Origin: Nepenthes gracilis
Lineage: Eukaryota; Streptophyta; Magnoliopsida; Caryophyllales; Nepenthaceae
Assembly (NCBI GenBank): GCA_033239525.1
Contig: BSYO01000024.1
Span: 4,611,991 to 4,675,990, forward strand
DNA: 64,000 nt
Reading direction: 5' to 3'
A program made the translations under genes and the position numbers. Of this stretch, positions 24,091-35,943 are shown piece by piece. The stretch's first letter is position 1; the number at the start of each line of letters is the position of its first letter. The notes below the pieces were generated by a model, which was not told the DNA's origin, ran no database searches, and saw only the letters and a list, made by a program, of their open reading frames with translations.

Positions 24091-24679
24091 TAATCCGACA
24101 GAAGATAGCTATATAAATGCTCATCCAATCGCGAATGCAAACATGGAGACGCTTGTGGCCTAGGTGGACATAATGTCCAAAGTTCTCCAAACTATTTGAA
24201 ACAGATTGGAGGGACACCAAGTAGGGGCTCCATCCTCCAACTCCCAAACTTTTGTATCTAGAAGGAGGACTTGAAGGAAAAAGCAGCCAACTAAAGAGGT
24301 GATTTTGTGGTCTAACGACCTTGAGGCTTGAGAGGTCTTGAGTGATAGGGCTCAAACTCGGCAAAAAGGCCTACCAAATCATGGAGCATGGGATGAAAGC
24401 CTAGAGTAATGGAATTCGCATTGTTCCTAGGATTTTGGAAAACCTTCCGCTCGAGAAGAAGCTTGATACAGCACCCGACTAAGAAGAGCCTATAGCCAGC
24501 AAGTTTAGCACGTCTCGTAAAATAATTTAGAGTTGAGGCTTTCCTCAATGCTAAGAGGATTGCATCACCGTCCATGTGGAGGAGAAAATCAGAAAGATCG
24601 AGCAACAGTTGTTCCGAGGAAGTAAGGATTGGCATTTGGTTGACCTAGGTAGGTCACTATTTATGAGGGAGATCTAAAT

Positions 24680-25994
24680 GTATCAACTCTCTCACTAATT
24701 CAAAATGTTGACCGTAGAATCCTGTGACGAAAGTTCTAATCCCATGGACTATTTAGATTCTTTTCATATCTTGTTGGGATTCCAAGGCCTAGACAATTCA
24801 GCTGTATGTCTATACTTTTCATTGACCCTCAAGAGAGATGTCTAAATTTAATTTTACCGGCTATAATCAAATTTGATCCGAATATTCTCAGAGTTGACTG
24901 ACAACTTTTTGTCGCAGTTCACATCTAGTTGAAGGAAAGAAAAGTAGCATTGACACCTTGTCCACATTCGGCAAGGGGCAAACGAGAGTCTAAAATGCTT
25001 CTTAGCCCGGTTCAACACTGAGGCTCGGAGGATATTGAAACTAACCTATGAGGTAGAGTTGAATTCCTTCACGGTGACTATATAGTCGGGTAAATTTTTT
25101 AAATACTTAGTCCAATAAGAACCCAGGACCTTTCTTGAGATAGAGATCATCATCCGTACATACATCTCCGCCAAAGAGGCTAATGAGACAAAGAGGCCGG
25201 AGCATGCAGACTATCACTCAAGATCAATTAGCGAAAAGAAGAGGAATTGAGACAATTCCATTGCTTGAAATCCCAAAGAGTAGCCGAGGATGGAACCGGG
25301 CGTCGAAAGGGAGTATAGGCCTCTAAACCTAACACTTCTAAACGACACTTGGTGAATGTCCTGATACAGATTTAGACCAAAAAGTTCCTAAAATGGCTAA
25401 AACTATTAAAGAACTCGAAAGGAGGGGATCAATCCAAGTACTATTTTTACCATGAATCTTCGAGTCATAATACGGAGGACTAACGAACTCTATAAGAAGA
25501 AATTAAGACTCTCATCCAGAAACGATATCTTTATAAGTTCCTAAAAGATTCGAGACAAACCTCTGAAAGTGCCAATAACGACGAGCCAAGGCAGTAGGAG
25601 TAATCACATAATTGTGTTGCAGCCGAAATGGTGACTATCATATCAACAAGATCATACGAAAATAAAGCTCCAGACCAGCCTAAGGAGACTTCTAGCTGTA
25701 AGAAGTAGAGGATATGAGTAAAGAATGATATCATTAGTTTTAATAATGATGATATGACACATATAATAGTTCGTCATTCTAACCCTTTTATTGTATCCGC
25801 ACTCATTTTAGACAGTATTATTAATTACAAATTGAAACGAATTTTTGTTGGTGATAAAAGTTTGAAAAACTTGCTATACCTTGATACCTACTTTAAATTT
25901 GGATTGGAAAAAGACCAGATAACACCAGTTGAAAGACCCATATACGGTTTGGATAATGAACTCGTGTTAGTCTAGGGAACCATTGAATTGGAAG
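24680..25994 (+). pseudogene. Tat gag and aspartic protease remnants
   Basis: Reading across frames gives gag-like text: the DPVDHL-type block near 24745, LGFQGLDDSALCLYFSLTLK near 24777-24835, a FTSR.K..KVALT-like region near 24923, and a KYYFYHESSSHNTED stretch near 25435 that corresponds to the conserved KYC.FH.DHGHDTEDC block. Downstream, 25730-25994 reads as the Tat protease (ISFNNDD...NPFIVSALI...PIYGLDNE, ending GTIELEV); the catalytic DNGSS-type motif is lost (VGDKSLKNLLYL in its place). Stops and frameshifts throughout. Confidence 0.7.
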
Positions 25995-28136
25995 TGTAAG
26001 GTGTAAGTTCTTATTGTTAAATTTAATCACGATTAATTAAGTTATTAATATATAAATTATGATCAAAGGAGGAAGAAATTGGGTCAAAAAGTCAAAGTTA
26101 GATTTGGTCATTTCGAGTTGGTGGTTGCTTGACTAGAGCTTGACGAGTGCCCATGCGGGGGGGATGGGCAGATAGGTCGTGCCTGATGGATACTTGATCG
26201 GAGTTTGAGCATGATTTTCAGTGTACTTGCACTAGATGGGTGCTTGAGGGAATGGCCGATTGTACTTTCAAGTGTGATCAATGCTTGATATGCGCCTATG
26301 GGGCGCTCGTGCGCCACTCAGTTTGGCTGTGGTACCTGACGAGCGCCTCACGGACACTCTAGTGCCACTTTTTTTATAAATAGCAAGCCCAACTGAATTT
26401 TGGTTATTTTTTGCAGAGTTTTAAGGGAGGAGAGAGAAAGAAAAGAGAAGAAGAGAGAAAAAGAAAGGAAGCTAAAAAAGCTCAATTTAAGTGATTTCAA
26501 TGAAGAATTTAATAAATTTGAGATAAATATATTTCAAACTTTTCTTCTTTTGTTGCTATTCTTTTTTACTTCTTTTAACATTTCTTATTTCAAATACTCA
26601 TGTATAATATAACTTCGTAACTAAGATGTTTAAGTGTGATATGTATGTAAAATTTTCCTAATTCTTCTACAATTATGCATGAATTTTATATCCAAGTATA
26701 TGTATATTATATAGTTTAGCAAATTTTTATAATATTCTTTTATGTATGTACTAAAATTATGATTAAATTACCTTTACATGCTTTAAATTCGTACATGATG
26801 CTTTGCATATTTAAAAGTTTTCCTACATGTTTGAAATTCTCTTACATGTTTCAAAATTCTCAAATTTTGTCTACATGTTTATACTATAGGAGAAAAGTTG
26901 CTGATTTCTATAAAAATTATACAAATAGTTTATATACTGTAAATTTTAGAATATGACTTTTGTATGTTTTTAAAATTTGCATTTTTAAATTTATGCATAA
27001 TTTTTATACAATGCATGTTAAGAATTGATCAAATTTTGAAGGAAAAATTCTATAATTTATTAAGAATTAAGAACAGTTTCTCTAGAATGAGAAAATACAA
27101 GAAGTATGAAGAAATATGTGAAGTTTCATACGTCTAAATATTAAATAATTGTAATAAATTCAGCAAGTGGTATATTATAATATGCCTTAATATATTATAC
27201 TAATAATTGAGTCTGAACTTATCATCCACGGGTGAAAATAATGTTCAACCCTATTTACAGGATTATATGTATGACGGCCCACCTACAGGTCTTATATAAT
27301 AGCATACGATATTTTATTGTATGAAAATAAATATAATTCGAGCTTTGATTATCTACTCTTTTAGTCGTTAAGGTCGTATTGGCCCTTAGTCAATCCCTAA
27401 GAAAAATTTATATTTGAGCATATACCACATGGTATGAATTTGAATAAGAATATAAAAATAAATGTTTGAAAAATTGTCGACAATTATTGTGAAAATCCAT
27501 GTCACTACATCTAAATTTTGATTTACAATCTTTTCAGTATATTTTAATATAAGTTATATGTTAAAATTATGTAAATTATATATCTTATTGAGCTTTCATT
27601 TATCTTCTTTTCCTATTTTTTACTAACCCTCTTCTGATAAAAGGTTCAGATACTTATAAAATGAGTAGAATTGAAAAAAGAATTATTCAAAAAGGCTAGG
27701 ATTAGAATTTTTGAATGTTTAATATTTCGGATAGTAGTTTAATTTATTTATGTTACTCAAATAATGGTTTATATAAGAAATAATATGAGATTATTGATGT
27801 AGCTTACTCTATTTATGGTTTGTGGTGCATTGATGTCGGTTCGACCGATAGCTCGTCAGCAGAGGTTTTAGTATCAGTTAAAATGATTACTCTGATTTTT
27901 ATATGGATTAGATATGACTCATAACGTAAAATCTAATGTCAAGTTTTGGTCGATATCGGAGGCATATGATAACATGGTATTTCAGGTCCTATATTTAGGT
28001 TATATTATTTTATTTTGGTCAGTTAGGGTATTAACGTAAAGATCACATTCTCGGTTAATTGGGTTATTAATTGAATAATTATTAAAATTGATAATTATTA
28101 ATGATGAGATTGGATTCTGGGACGTGACAAGTTTAG

Positions 28137-28147
28137 TGGTATCAGAG
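28137..28147 (+). promoter_or_regulatory. Primer binding site TGGTATCAGAG
   Basis: Perfect match to the initiator-tRNA-Met primer site used by chromoviruses, eight bases downstream of the LTR end (GTGACA, 28129). It identifies the 25995-28129 unit as a 5' LTR. Confidence 0.85.
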
Positions 28148-28399
28148 AAGTTGTAAGGGGAGTGTCTTATTTGGTTTGAGGATCTAATGTGATTAAATAT
28201 ATTGTGATAAGATTGAAAGATGTTGTCGCGACAAGGTAGAGGTGTTTGACCAAATCCTTGACTCGATCAAGAAGTGGAGTTTGTGGCTATCATGGTCAGG
28301 ATGGTGTACGTTATGAAATCCATGGCTTGAGGATCGCATAATCTGGAGCCGGTGATGGCCAACCCAATGACAATGGCATACAACTGCTTCATCAATGAG

Positions 28400-28660
28400 A
28401 GGCTGTTAGATATTATGGGTGACCCAGATCTCACCAAGGCTAAGATTTGGATCTCATAGATCAAGAAAGTTTTCATTGTTATTCGATACCTGAAAAAGGA
28501 TAACTTTATGTTTGCTTCTTACAAATTGGAAGGAGAGGTAGGCCATTGGTGGTTGATAAAAAAGCGAGCTATGAGACTAGAGAATGAAGCAATTTCTTTG
28601 GATATATTTGTGGAGGCTTTCATGGATATGTACTTTCCAATGAGCTTGAGAGAGCAAAAA
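28400..28660 (+). pseudogene. Chromovirus-type gag fragment
   Basis: Reading with a few stops gives a gag capsid-like region: GDPDLTKAKIWI, then KKDNFMFASYKLEGEVGHWW near 28490-28550, with WW as the conserved pair, and FMDMYFPMSLREQKG at the end. It is cut off where the Tat RT text begins at about 28661. Confidence 0.6.
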
Positions 28661-29400
28661 GGAGATTGCCATATTCATGATCTGAACGAAAATTTCGAAA
28701 TGATCCAAGCACACTAAATGAAGTTAAATCCAACGAAGTTTATGTTCGGAGTATCTTCTAGAAAGTTCTTTAGGTTTATTGTGTCTCATTCAAAAATTGA
28801 AGTAAACACCGAAAAAATAAAAGCAATCATGAATTTGAATCTACCTTGAACCGTGAAGGAAGTTCATAGGTTAACCAGAAAACTCGCAACACTCTCCCAT
28901 TTTCTGACAAAATTTGTGGAGAAATATCTTTCCTTCTTCAAAGTACCAAGCAGAATCAAGACAAATGATTTTGAGTGGACGAAAAACTGCCAATCAGCCT
29001 TCCAAGAGTTAAAAGGGGTGAGGAAGGTACTCGTGAACCTTCCTCTGTTGTTTTCTCCGAAAGAAGGTGAGGAACTATTTCTCTATCTGGCTATATCCGC
29101 CACGACAATAAGCTCGGTCATCACTAAGTAAGAGTCCGAAGTACAATGATTGGTGTACTACGTTAGTAAAATTTTGACAGACCTCAAGACTTATTACTTG
29201 CATGCCAAAAAGATTGCCTTAACACTAGTCCACATAGACAGAAAGTTACAACTATACTTCTAGGCTCATAAGATCATCGTTCTAACTGATCAGCTACTAA
29301 AAGAGATCTTATAGAAACTCGAAGTGTCTAAACGATTGATTAAATAGACTATTGAATTAGGCAATTTTGATATAGAATTTCGAGCAGGGTTAATCATAAA
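28661..29400 (+). pseudogene. Tat reverse transcriptase 3' part and RNase H remnant
   Basis: It reads HDLNENFEMIQAH then MKLNPTKFMFGVSS near 28720, the conserved 'MKLNP.KC.FGV' block just after RT, then LTRKLATLSHFLTKF and FEWTKNCQSAFQELK near 28960-29020. The RNase H part follows (LFLYLAISATTISSVI near 29070, then YFQDLKTYYLHA-like text near 29180). The RT palm (FVDD-type) is missing because sequence before 28661 was replaced. Several stops. Confidence 0.7.
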
Positions 29401-29437
29401 ATGTCAAACTCTCACGGATTTCATAATCAAAACAGCG

Positions 29438-30120
29438 ATGCCAATTCCAAACGATTATGAGAAGCATGAGAACTCCTGTCAACAAGAAGAGGCTCTGACC
29501 TTGATCTTATACTTGGACGGGTCATCATCCCAATCAAGGAATGGAGCAGGTATGGTCCTTGGAACTTTGAACGGGTCAGAAATGAAATACTCGATAACAC
29601 TTAAATTTTCAGCCACTAGCAATATCGTTGAGTATGAAGCCTTGTTGGCTGGACTCAGACTTTTTTTGGTAAATAATTAAATTGTATTAAAGAAATGAAA
29701 AAAAATACAGAATCAATATTCTATCTCTATGTATTTTACCGACTTGGATTTAAAACAAAGACATTGGGGTATTTTCTAAGCACGAGGAGGCATATCATGA
29801 AATCAAAGGAAAAAAAACAAAACACAAAGGATACAAATAGATTGAATTCTGCCTAAAACCTTCAACCAAATGATCGCCAAGCATATCAATAATCCATGCC
29901 AGACTAGCAAAGGAATACTCAATGTCTGATCGTTCATAGCAACTTAGAGTTGATTGTTAATCAAGTCACCGGAAATTTTGAGGCGTCAAGTCCGTTTCTC
30001 GCAAGATACCTTACTAGAGTAAAGGGACTGATTGAGTCATTTGATAAAGTAGAAATACGCCACATTTTGAGGGAAGACAACTAGAAGGCAAATCAACTGG
30101 TAAAAACGGTAGTAGTTGGA
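29438..30120 (+). pseudogene. Archaeal-type RNase H of the Tat element, interrupted
   Basis: The first part carries LYLDGSSSQSRNGAGMVL near 29508 and NIVEYEALLAGLR (conserved 'NEAEYEAL.AGL'). The coding text is interrupted at 29662 by a 238-bp insertion and resumes at 29900 with LAK then VHSNLELIVNQVTG near 29945. This second RNase H, additional to the RT-linked one, is diagnostic of the Tat group. The insertion splits it between the second and third catalytic regions. Confidence 0.7.
29662..29899 (-). mobile_element. LINE tail (minus strand) inserted in the RNase H
   Basis: A 238-bp insert flanked by a 6-bp target duplication, CAGACT at 29656-29661 and at 29900-29905. It starts with a T-run on the plus strand (poly-A tail in minus orientation) followed by GGTAAATAATTAAATTG, the usual tail context of plant LINEs. 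When it is removed, the RNase H coding text is continuous (GLR-LAK). It is a 5'-truncated LINE. Confidence 0.65.
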
Positions 30121-30179
30121 AATCTTGAGCAATACGCGATAGAGAAAGAAAGTCCTTATGATTTTGAGCATAGAAGTCC

Positions 30180-31410
30180 TAATAGAAAAGATACTTCAGA
30201 TATCCGACAATGATATCTTGATGACTCCAAACAGAAAGTATTTAGAAGAAGGCATTCTACCAAAAAACTCAAAAGATGTCAAGTGCATAAAAAGGATAGC
30301 AGCTTGGCATACCATCATGGACGGAAAACTATACTGAAGAGGATATTTATCCCTTATATGTTGTATTTGACACTAGCAGAAACTGACTACGCGTTCAGCG
30401 AAGTGCATCTTGAAATTCATGGGTCACACGTAGGGGGCAAGAACTTGGCATTAAAAGTCATGCGATAGGGTTACTAATGGCCTACGATAAAGAGAGATGC
30501 TATGGAATTCGTGAAGAAATGTAAAAATTGTCAGATTTATGGCAACATCCCACATTAGCTACGCAGAATTCCAAACCCAACAGTCACCCTTGCCATTCAT
30601 CGAGTGAGAGCTCAACATATTAGGCCCACTACCCACTGCGTCAAGACAGAGAAGGTTTATTATAATCATCATAGACAATTTCACAAAATAGATAGAGGCC
30701 TCTCCACTAGCAAAGATAACTGAGTAGAATGCGACCAAGTTCGTTCAGTAGAATATCATTTGTAGGTTTGGAATTTTCGAGATTATAGTGATCACCAATG
30801 GAACCCAAGTCACTAGCATGAGATTCACTAAGTATTGTATAAGTTTGAAAATCAGGCTAATTCACACTTTCATTATTTATCCGCAGACGAATAGATAAGT
30901 GGAAGTGACAAACTTGACCTTATAACATGGGTTGAAAATGAAGCCAGATGACACAGGGAGGTAGACGAGCTACCCTCCGTACTCTGGTTCTACTGAATGA
31001 CCCCGAAGGAACCAACACGAGAAACGCCGTTCATCTTGTGTTATGGGACGAAGCGGTCATTCCAGTGGAGACTAGGCTACCCAACCTTTGAGCCAAAAGT
31101 TTTAATCCACAAAGCGACTTTTAACTCTTGAGAGAGTGTCTCGACTTGCTCGAGGAAGCCTGAGATGCGGCAAGGTTGCAAACAGCGGCTTACCAGCAAC
31201 AAGCCGCTCGGTACTACAATAGAAACGTGAAAGCTTGCCAATTTGATGTGGGAGACGTAATTGTGAGGAGTATAGAGGCAACAGGAAAAATTGTGACAAG
31301 AATAAGTTTTCCCCTAACTAGGATGGGCCATTCCGAATCTCATCGATTCTCCAGAATGATGCGTATAAACTACGCACTCATAATGAAAAACTAGTCCGAA
31401 GAACATGGAA
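30180..31410 (+). pseudogene. Tat integrase remnant
   Basis: It reads through a Zn-binding region near 30490-30535 (FVKKCKNCQIYG), then a catalytic core (FTKWIEASPLAKIT near 30680-30720; CRFGIFEIIVITNGTQ near 30760-30800). The second catalytic Asp is changed to Asn (ITNGTQ in place of .T/SDNGTQ), so even apart from the stops it would be inactive. Further text resembles HP.QTNG (near 30880) and the C-terminal GPF-like region near 31320. Confidence 0.7.
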
Positions 31411-31738
31411 TCCCATCATCCTCAATAAAATACTATCAATAAATCTCAACCGGATAAAGGTAAATCCTTTACATGGCATATGGAATGCATGTATAATGTA
31501 CTTATATTGAAATGAATAAGGTGTCCCCTAATTGGGAGGGCTCATTCCTAATCTCATCAATTCTCTAGAACGATGGGTATAAATTACGTACTCAGAATGA
31601 AAAATTGTTTTCAAAGACATGGAATGCCATCCACCTCAAAAATACTATCGATAAATCTCCACTGAAAAAAGGTAAGTCCTATACACAGTATATGGAATGC
31701 ATGTATGATGTACTCATATTGAAATTAATAGTTTTGTT
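31311..31738 (+). repeat. Tandem duplication of the integrase C-terminus, period 214 bp
   Basis: Unit 1 begins CCCCTAACTAGGATGGGCC at 31311, unit 2 CCCCTAATTGGGAGGGCTC at 31525. Both carry the same integrase C-terminal text (..GPF.., MEWNA-HLKKYY-like) and 'atatggaatgcatgta.aatgta'. It is a duplication after decay or before it; the units differ at many sites, so it is old. Confidence 0.75.
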
Positions 31739-31989
31739 GTGCATTTATTACATTGATTGTCCATTTGTATGTTTTCATGTCATTGCATAAAAATAAACGG
31801 CCTAGACTAGTTCTAAGTCAGGTGGAACTCTCACTTGTTAGATCGACTTATTAAAAGTACAATCAAAACCTTGATCAAGACAATTGAACAGTCTAAATAA
31901 GGTTAGATGTAGAGTATCATAGAAAGACTCGAGGGGCTTGCAGACAAGAGTCCAATTCCTTCTAAATAGGTTAAAGTAAAAGAAAACAT

Positions 31990-32375
31990 ATGGGGCTTTC
32001 TTAGCATGCATGCTATGACGTCCTTCCGCAGGAAAGAGTACCATTAGTAAAAAACAATCAATGGTTTAGGGTCCGAAGTATAAGTGTCACAAGGTCCTCT
32101 CATAGGAATGAGTACCATTAGTCAAATACAATCGATACACTAGGCTCCAACAAAACCCGGCGACTATGGCAACCACACCTAGTCGGCTAGTAAGGGGCTT
32201 TCCTAGTATGAGTGTCATGATATTCTCTCATAGGAACGAGTACTATCAAATAAAAAAGAGTGGTACAGCGTCATTTCACAGGACTGAGTACTGTCAGAAA
32301 AATACGGTCGATTGACTAGGGTCCAATCAAACCGGCAATAATGGCAACCATGCCTAGTCGGAAAACAAAGAACAT
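31990..32375 (+). repeat. Degenerate ~90/180-bp repeat in the Tat 3' region
   Basis: Words like GAGTACCATTAGTCAAATACAATCGATA, 'ctagg(g/c)tccaa(c/t)aaaaccgg' and 'ggcaacca(c/t)acctagtcgg' recur between 31990 and 32375, in two main copies near 32095-32200 and 32260-32370. It lies after the integrase, in non-coding DNA. Confidence 0.5.
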
Positions 32376-32879
32376 GTTGAGGAAAAGATTCAGTATACAA
32401 AAAGAAGAATATCAGTGACAATGACTAGAAAAATCAAGCTAATTTATTAATGACTAAATATTTACAAGATAGAGGCCAAAAGCAAAAGGTTACATTGATT
32501 ATGTCATTTGCCTACAATTGAACATCACGACATCCTAAGGTTGGGAGCCTCCAGAGATCATGCCGATGGATCCCCACCTAACTCTGAAAAATCCTTCAGG
32601 TCTGAACAACAAGAAGCTCCAGAATTTTTGGGGTCAAAGTAGCCTAGAGAAAAGTTGGGAGCAATGAAGGATACAATGCTCCTGCAACGATGGAATCCCG
32701 ATTGGAATCTATCATCCATAGTAGGTCTGAGCTCTTTTAGATGGAGATGCATCCTCATTTTTCTTTTGAGTCGAGCGCACTGGTCTTGAAGATCAGTAAA
32801 TTGATACTCAATTTCCTAGAGCATGTTCTCGAGTTAGGCTATCCAATTCAGGGCCAAGGATTTTTGGTTTGATAACTCT

Positions 32880-34230
32880 TGAGATCTCACCAACCACTTA
32901 GATAACCCCCTATCTAGAAAAACAACCTGATCTCAACTCTGTTGGGTTTCAACAATGGCAGCATTAACCCAGATCTCCATCTCATTGAGTATAGCAAGAT
33001 TGGGAAATGTTTGAGATAGATGAGAAATCTTAACATCTAGTTGGTACAACTCATCAGTGATTAAATGAACCAGCTCCTTTGACTATCATGCAAAACGAAA
33101 TTGTCAGTCGAAAATGACAAAGATAAAAAAAAATACTTAAAGGTAATCGACTCTATAAGTCATACCTCAATAGAAAATGGTCTCCCTTGAAAGATGGACC
33201 GGAGAAGCTCTGGACTCAAAGACTGATGGAGACCTCCAAACAGAAGAGGCGAAGTATGATGCTGAAGAGGGACTTCAAACCCGAGGGAGGAGAAAAAGAG
33301 TTCAAGTCCTCCGGTTGTTTTGGAGCCAGGACGTCAGCACGAGGTATCTCCTCTGCTATAAGAGCCTCTGAATTATTATCGCACTCTCTTGCCGCTCAAT
33401 CATTATTAATGGTTTCCTCAACAAAAGTAACAGGAGGTGTGGTAATAGGCTCATCGGGTGACAGGCTAACCAAAACTGAGACCCTGCATTCAACCACAAA
33501 TGGAGCATTAACAGGTTCATTTGATCCGCTGGCGATGGGATTATTTATTCTTGAAGCAGTGGGTAATGAAGCCACATCACCCACAATTAATTCGGGCACC
33601 TCTTCAAAAACTGGGTGGCCCAGAGAAGAATGAGTAGAAGTTAGCCTCCGAGGTGGCTCACCGGCTTCCAACGCATTCATCTCATCATAAACTCAATGAT
33701 GACCCTATCGTTCGAGGAAGATGGGAGGCAATTTGCACTATTAGTCGCCCTTTCAGTAGAGTTTTGGATGAAAAATACTCTCGATTTTCTTTTGGGCTGA
33801 TGAAAAGACATCACGGCCATATCCTCCCCTTCCGTTCTCGCTTCCCAACCAACATCAACGAATGCCTATCGGGTTAAAAAACTACTTATTTTTCAAAGTG
33901 ACACGACATTATCCTCAATAAGCTCCTTCAAGGTTTGAGCCATGTGAGACTCACTTTCTGTGACATCACCAAAGTAGGCGGGATTTAGCCTTCCCCCTTT
34001 GTTTGAGAGGGTCCAACTGGAAGGGACAGCAATATAAAAATATCAGTTCTTTTAGCATTTTATTAAGTTTGAATTACCTCTGTTTATTTTAAACTTTTTT
34101 CAGAGGATAAATGTAATCCAATCATCCTCCTGATTGAATTGGATGACCACTTTGGCAGTCCAGGCGTCCAAGAAAAGCTTCCAATAATGAAGAAAGACAC
34201 AAAGATATTAAATATCTGATAGCATTGGGA
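32880..34230 (-). pseudogene. Antisense ORF remnant between integrase and 3' LTR
   Basis: On the minus strand, starting at about 34230 and ending near 32880, there is decayed coding text: FYIAVPSSW then FGDVTESESHMAQTLKEL near 34030-33900; QPKRKSRVFFIQNSTERAT near 33790; an 85-codon open frame at 33680-33396 rich in Pro/Val; and a coiled-coil-like heptad stretch, VKELVHLITDELYQLDVK, near 33080. Members of the Tat lineage carry an antisense gene of unknown function at this place. Stops and possible introns break it here. Confidence 0.5.
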
Positions 34231-34234
34231 TGTA

Positions 34235-35405
34235 GGCGCGTCACAGGAATCTAAAGAACCTCCAGAATCTCATACAGCTCCTTCGTTAAGGGAATACGAT
34301 GGCCTTCGTTTAGGTGGGATTATAGATAGAGATGAAATTGAGTTGAGGAGAGTAGAATCTATCATTAAACAAAGGCATCAAGTATGGAATGCCTATAGGA
34401 ATATTATACCTATCATAAATGTCATTTACATATCACCAATGAAGACAGATAGGATCTCAACAACGCCCTTAGAAGTTGCTTAAGGAGCCATGGAGGCAAG
34501 TAAAGAGCAAATTAGGATTGAGAGATGTGAAGTATGAAGAAGTGTAGAAACAAAAGAGTGCCAAAGTTTAAATAGGCAACGATTTGGCCAAGAAATGGCG
34601 TCGTCTAAGAGCATTGAAGAGCTGCATTGCCATAATAGTTGGGACACATACCCGCACCAGAGTGCCCTACGACATGTCTATTTCATCACGACAATAATGA
34701 TGGCCTAATGCATTGTCTCCCCACACAGCAAGCAAATAGCTGGGGGCTCAAATGCCTAGATTGGCGCATCTACAACACTGTGCAGGTTATGATACCTTGA
34801 CATATCATTTCTCAAAATGACAAATTGGCAATAGGCGACCCTGATATCACTCTAATTAAAGTTGATTCAATTGATTTACGAATGCGCAAACTGAGCATTC
34901 AAAGTAAATTACTATATGTCAAATTATCAGAAAACCAATTTGCCGTATGTTTGAATTGTCATATTGTCAGAAATCAAACAGCAAAAAATAGTATTCAAGC
35001 GTTTCAACTATTCAGAGAATATAAGAGTATTGGAGCCATACAAATAAAAAGTACAACATTTGGGTAGTTCTATTCATTAATTTCTTTCACAACATATAAG
35101 CTTACAATAGTAAAAGTTCAATCTAGAAGAGAATAAAGAAGACAGAGAATGGCAACTTGAGTAAAAAAAAATCTCTTCTTTCAAAATACTTCAACACGAA
35201 TTGCGCTAGCGGAATCATGAGAACAAAGAGAATGAAAAGAAGAACGTCCACCCAAACCGGCAATATATATCTCAATCACCTCCCTAAGAGTCAGTAAGGT
35301 AAGGACACCGTTACAACACGTAGGCCCAGCCTTAAAATAGACATAAAAAGGAATAAATGCCCTCCCTCAAGGAACTGCAATAGTTCTTTTCAAGAACTAC
35401 TACAT
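34235..35405. other. Tat non-coding 3' region, first part
   Basis: No frame or motif recognised. The stretch continues beyond the antisense ORF to the solo-LTR insertion at 35410. One small open frame (34825-35067) is unrecognised. Confidence 0.35.
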
Positions 35406-35818
35406 TTCCTGTAATATCTCAAATATTTTTATTATTTTAAGAAAATAAAATTGATGAATTAAGTTTTAATAATTATTTTTAATTACTTTTAGGTTTAAAT
35501 ATTTAGACTATTAACTTAAATTTAGATTAGTTAATGAGTTAAATTAAATTAATTACAAACCAACCTAAATGAATTAATATTAGATAACCTTAGTGTATCA
35601 AAATTTATTGACTGAAAATAAAATAAATAATTAAATATATATAATTAATTAAAAATTTAAATATTATGGTAAGGGTGATGAGATAATTAATATCTTTAAT
35701 AACAGTAATAAATATAAATAATAATAAATATTATTAATTATAGTGAGTGATAATAATAAAATAATAATAAATTATAAATAATAAATAATAAATAAAAAAT
35801 AATAAATAATTATAAAAA

Positions 35819-35943
<125 letters not shown>

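Larger units (their letters stand above)
25995..28660 (+). mobile_element. Foreign Tekay/Del-like LTR plus gag fragment inside the Tat element
   Basis: LTR from TGTAAGGTGTAAG (25995) to GGGACGTGACA (28129), about 2.1 kb, with a TATA box at 26375 and a GA-rich leader. It is followed by AGTGGTATCAGAG (primer site for initiator tRNA-Met) and a gag reading near 28380-28660 that ends in the FPMSLREQKG motif. The next codons belong to Tat RT. No 3' LTR or target duplication is found, and the Tat sequence between protease and mid-RT is missing. The fragment therefore replaced Tat DNA rather than simply inserting. Confidence 0.7.

Noticed and set aside
33187..33633. 148-codon plus-strand open frame
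   Set aside because: The opposite strand carries the Tat-type antisense coding text in the same place; this frame has no family features and looks like its shadow.
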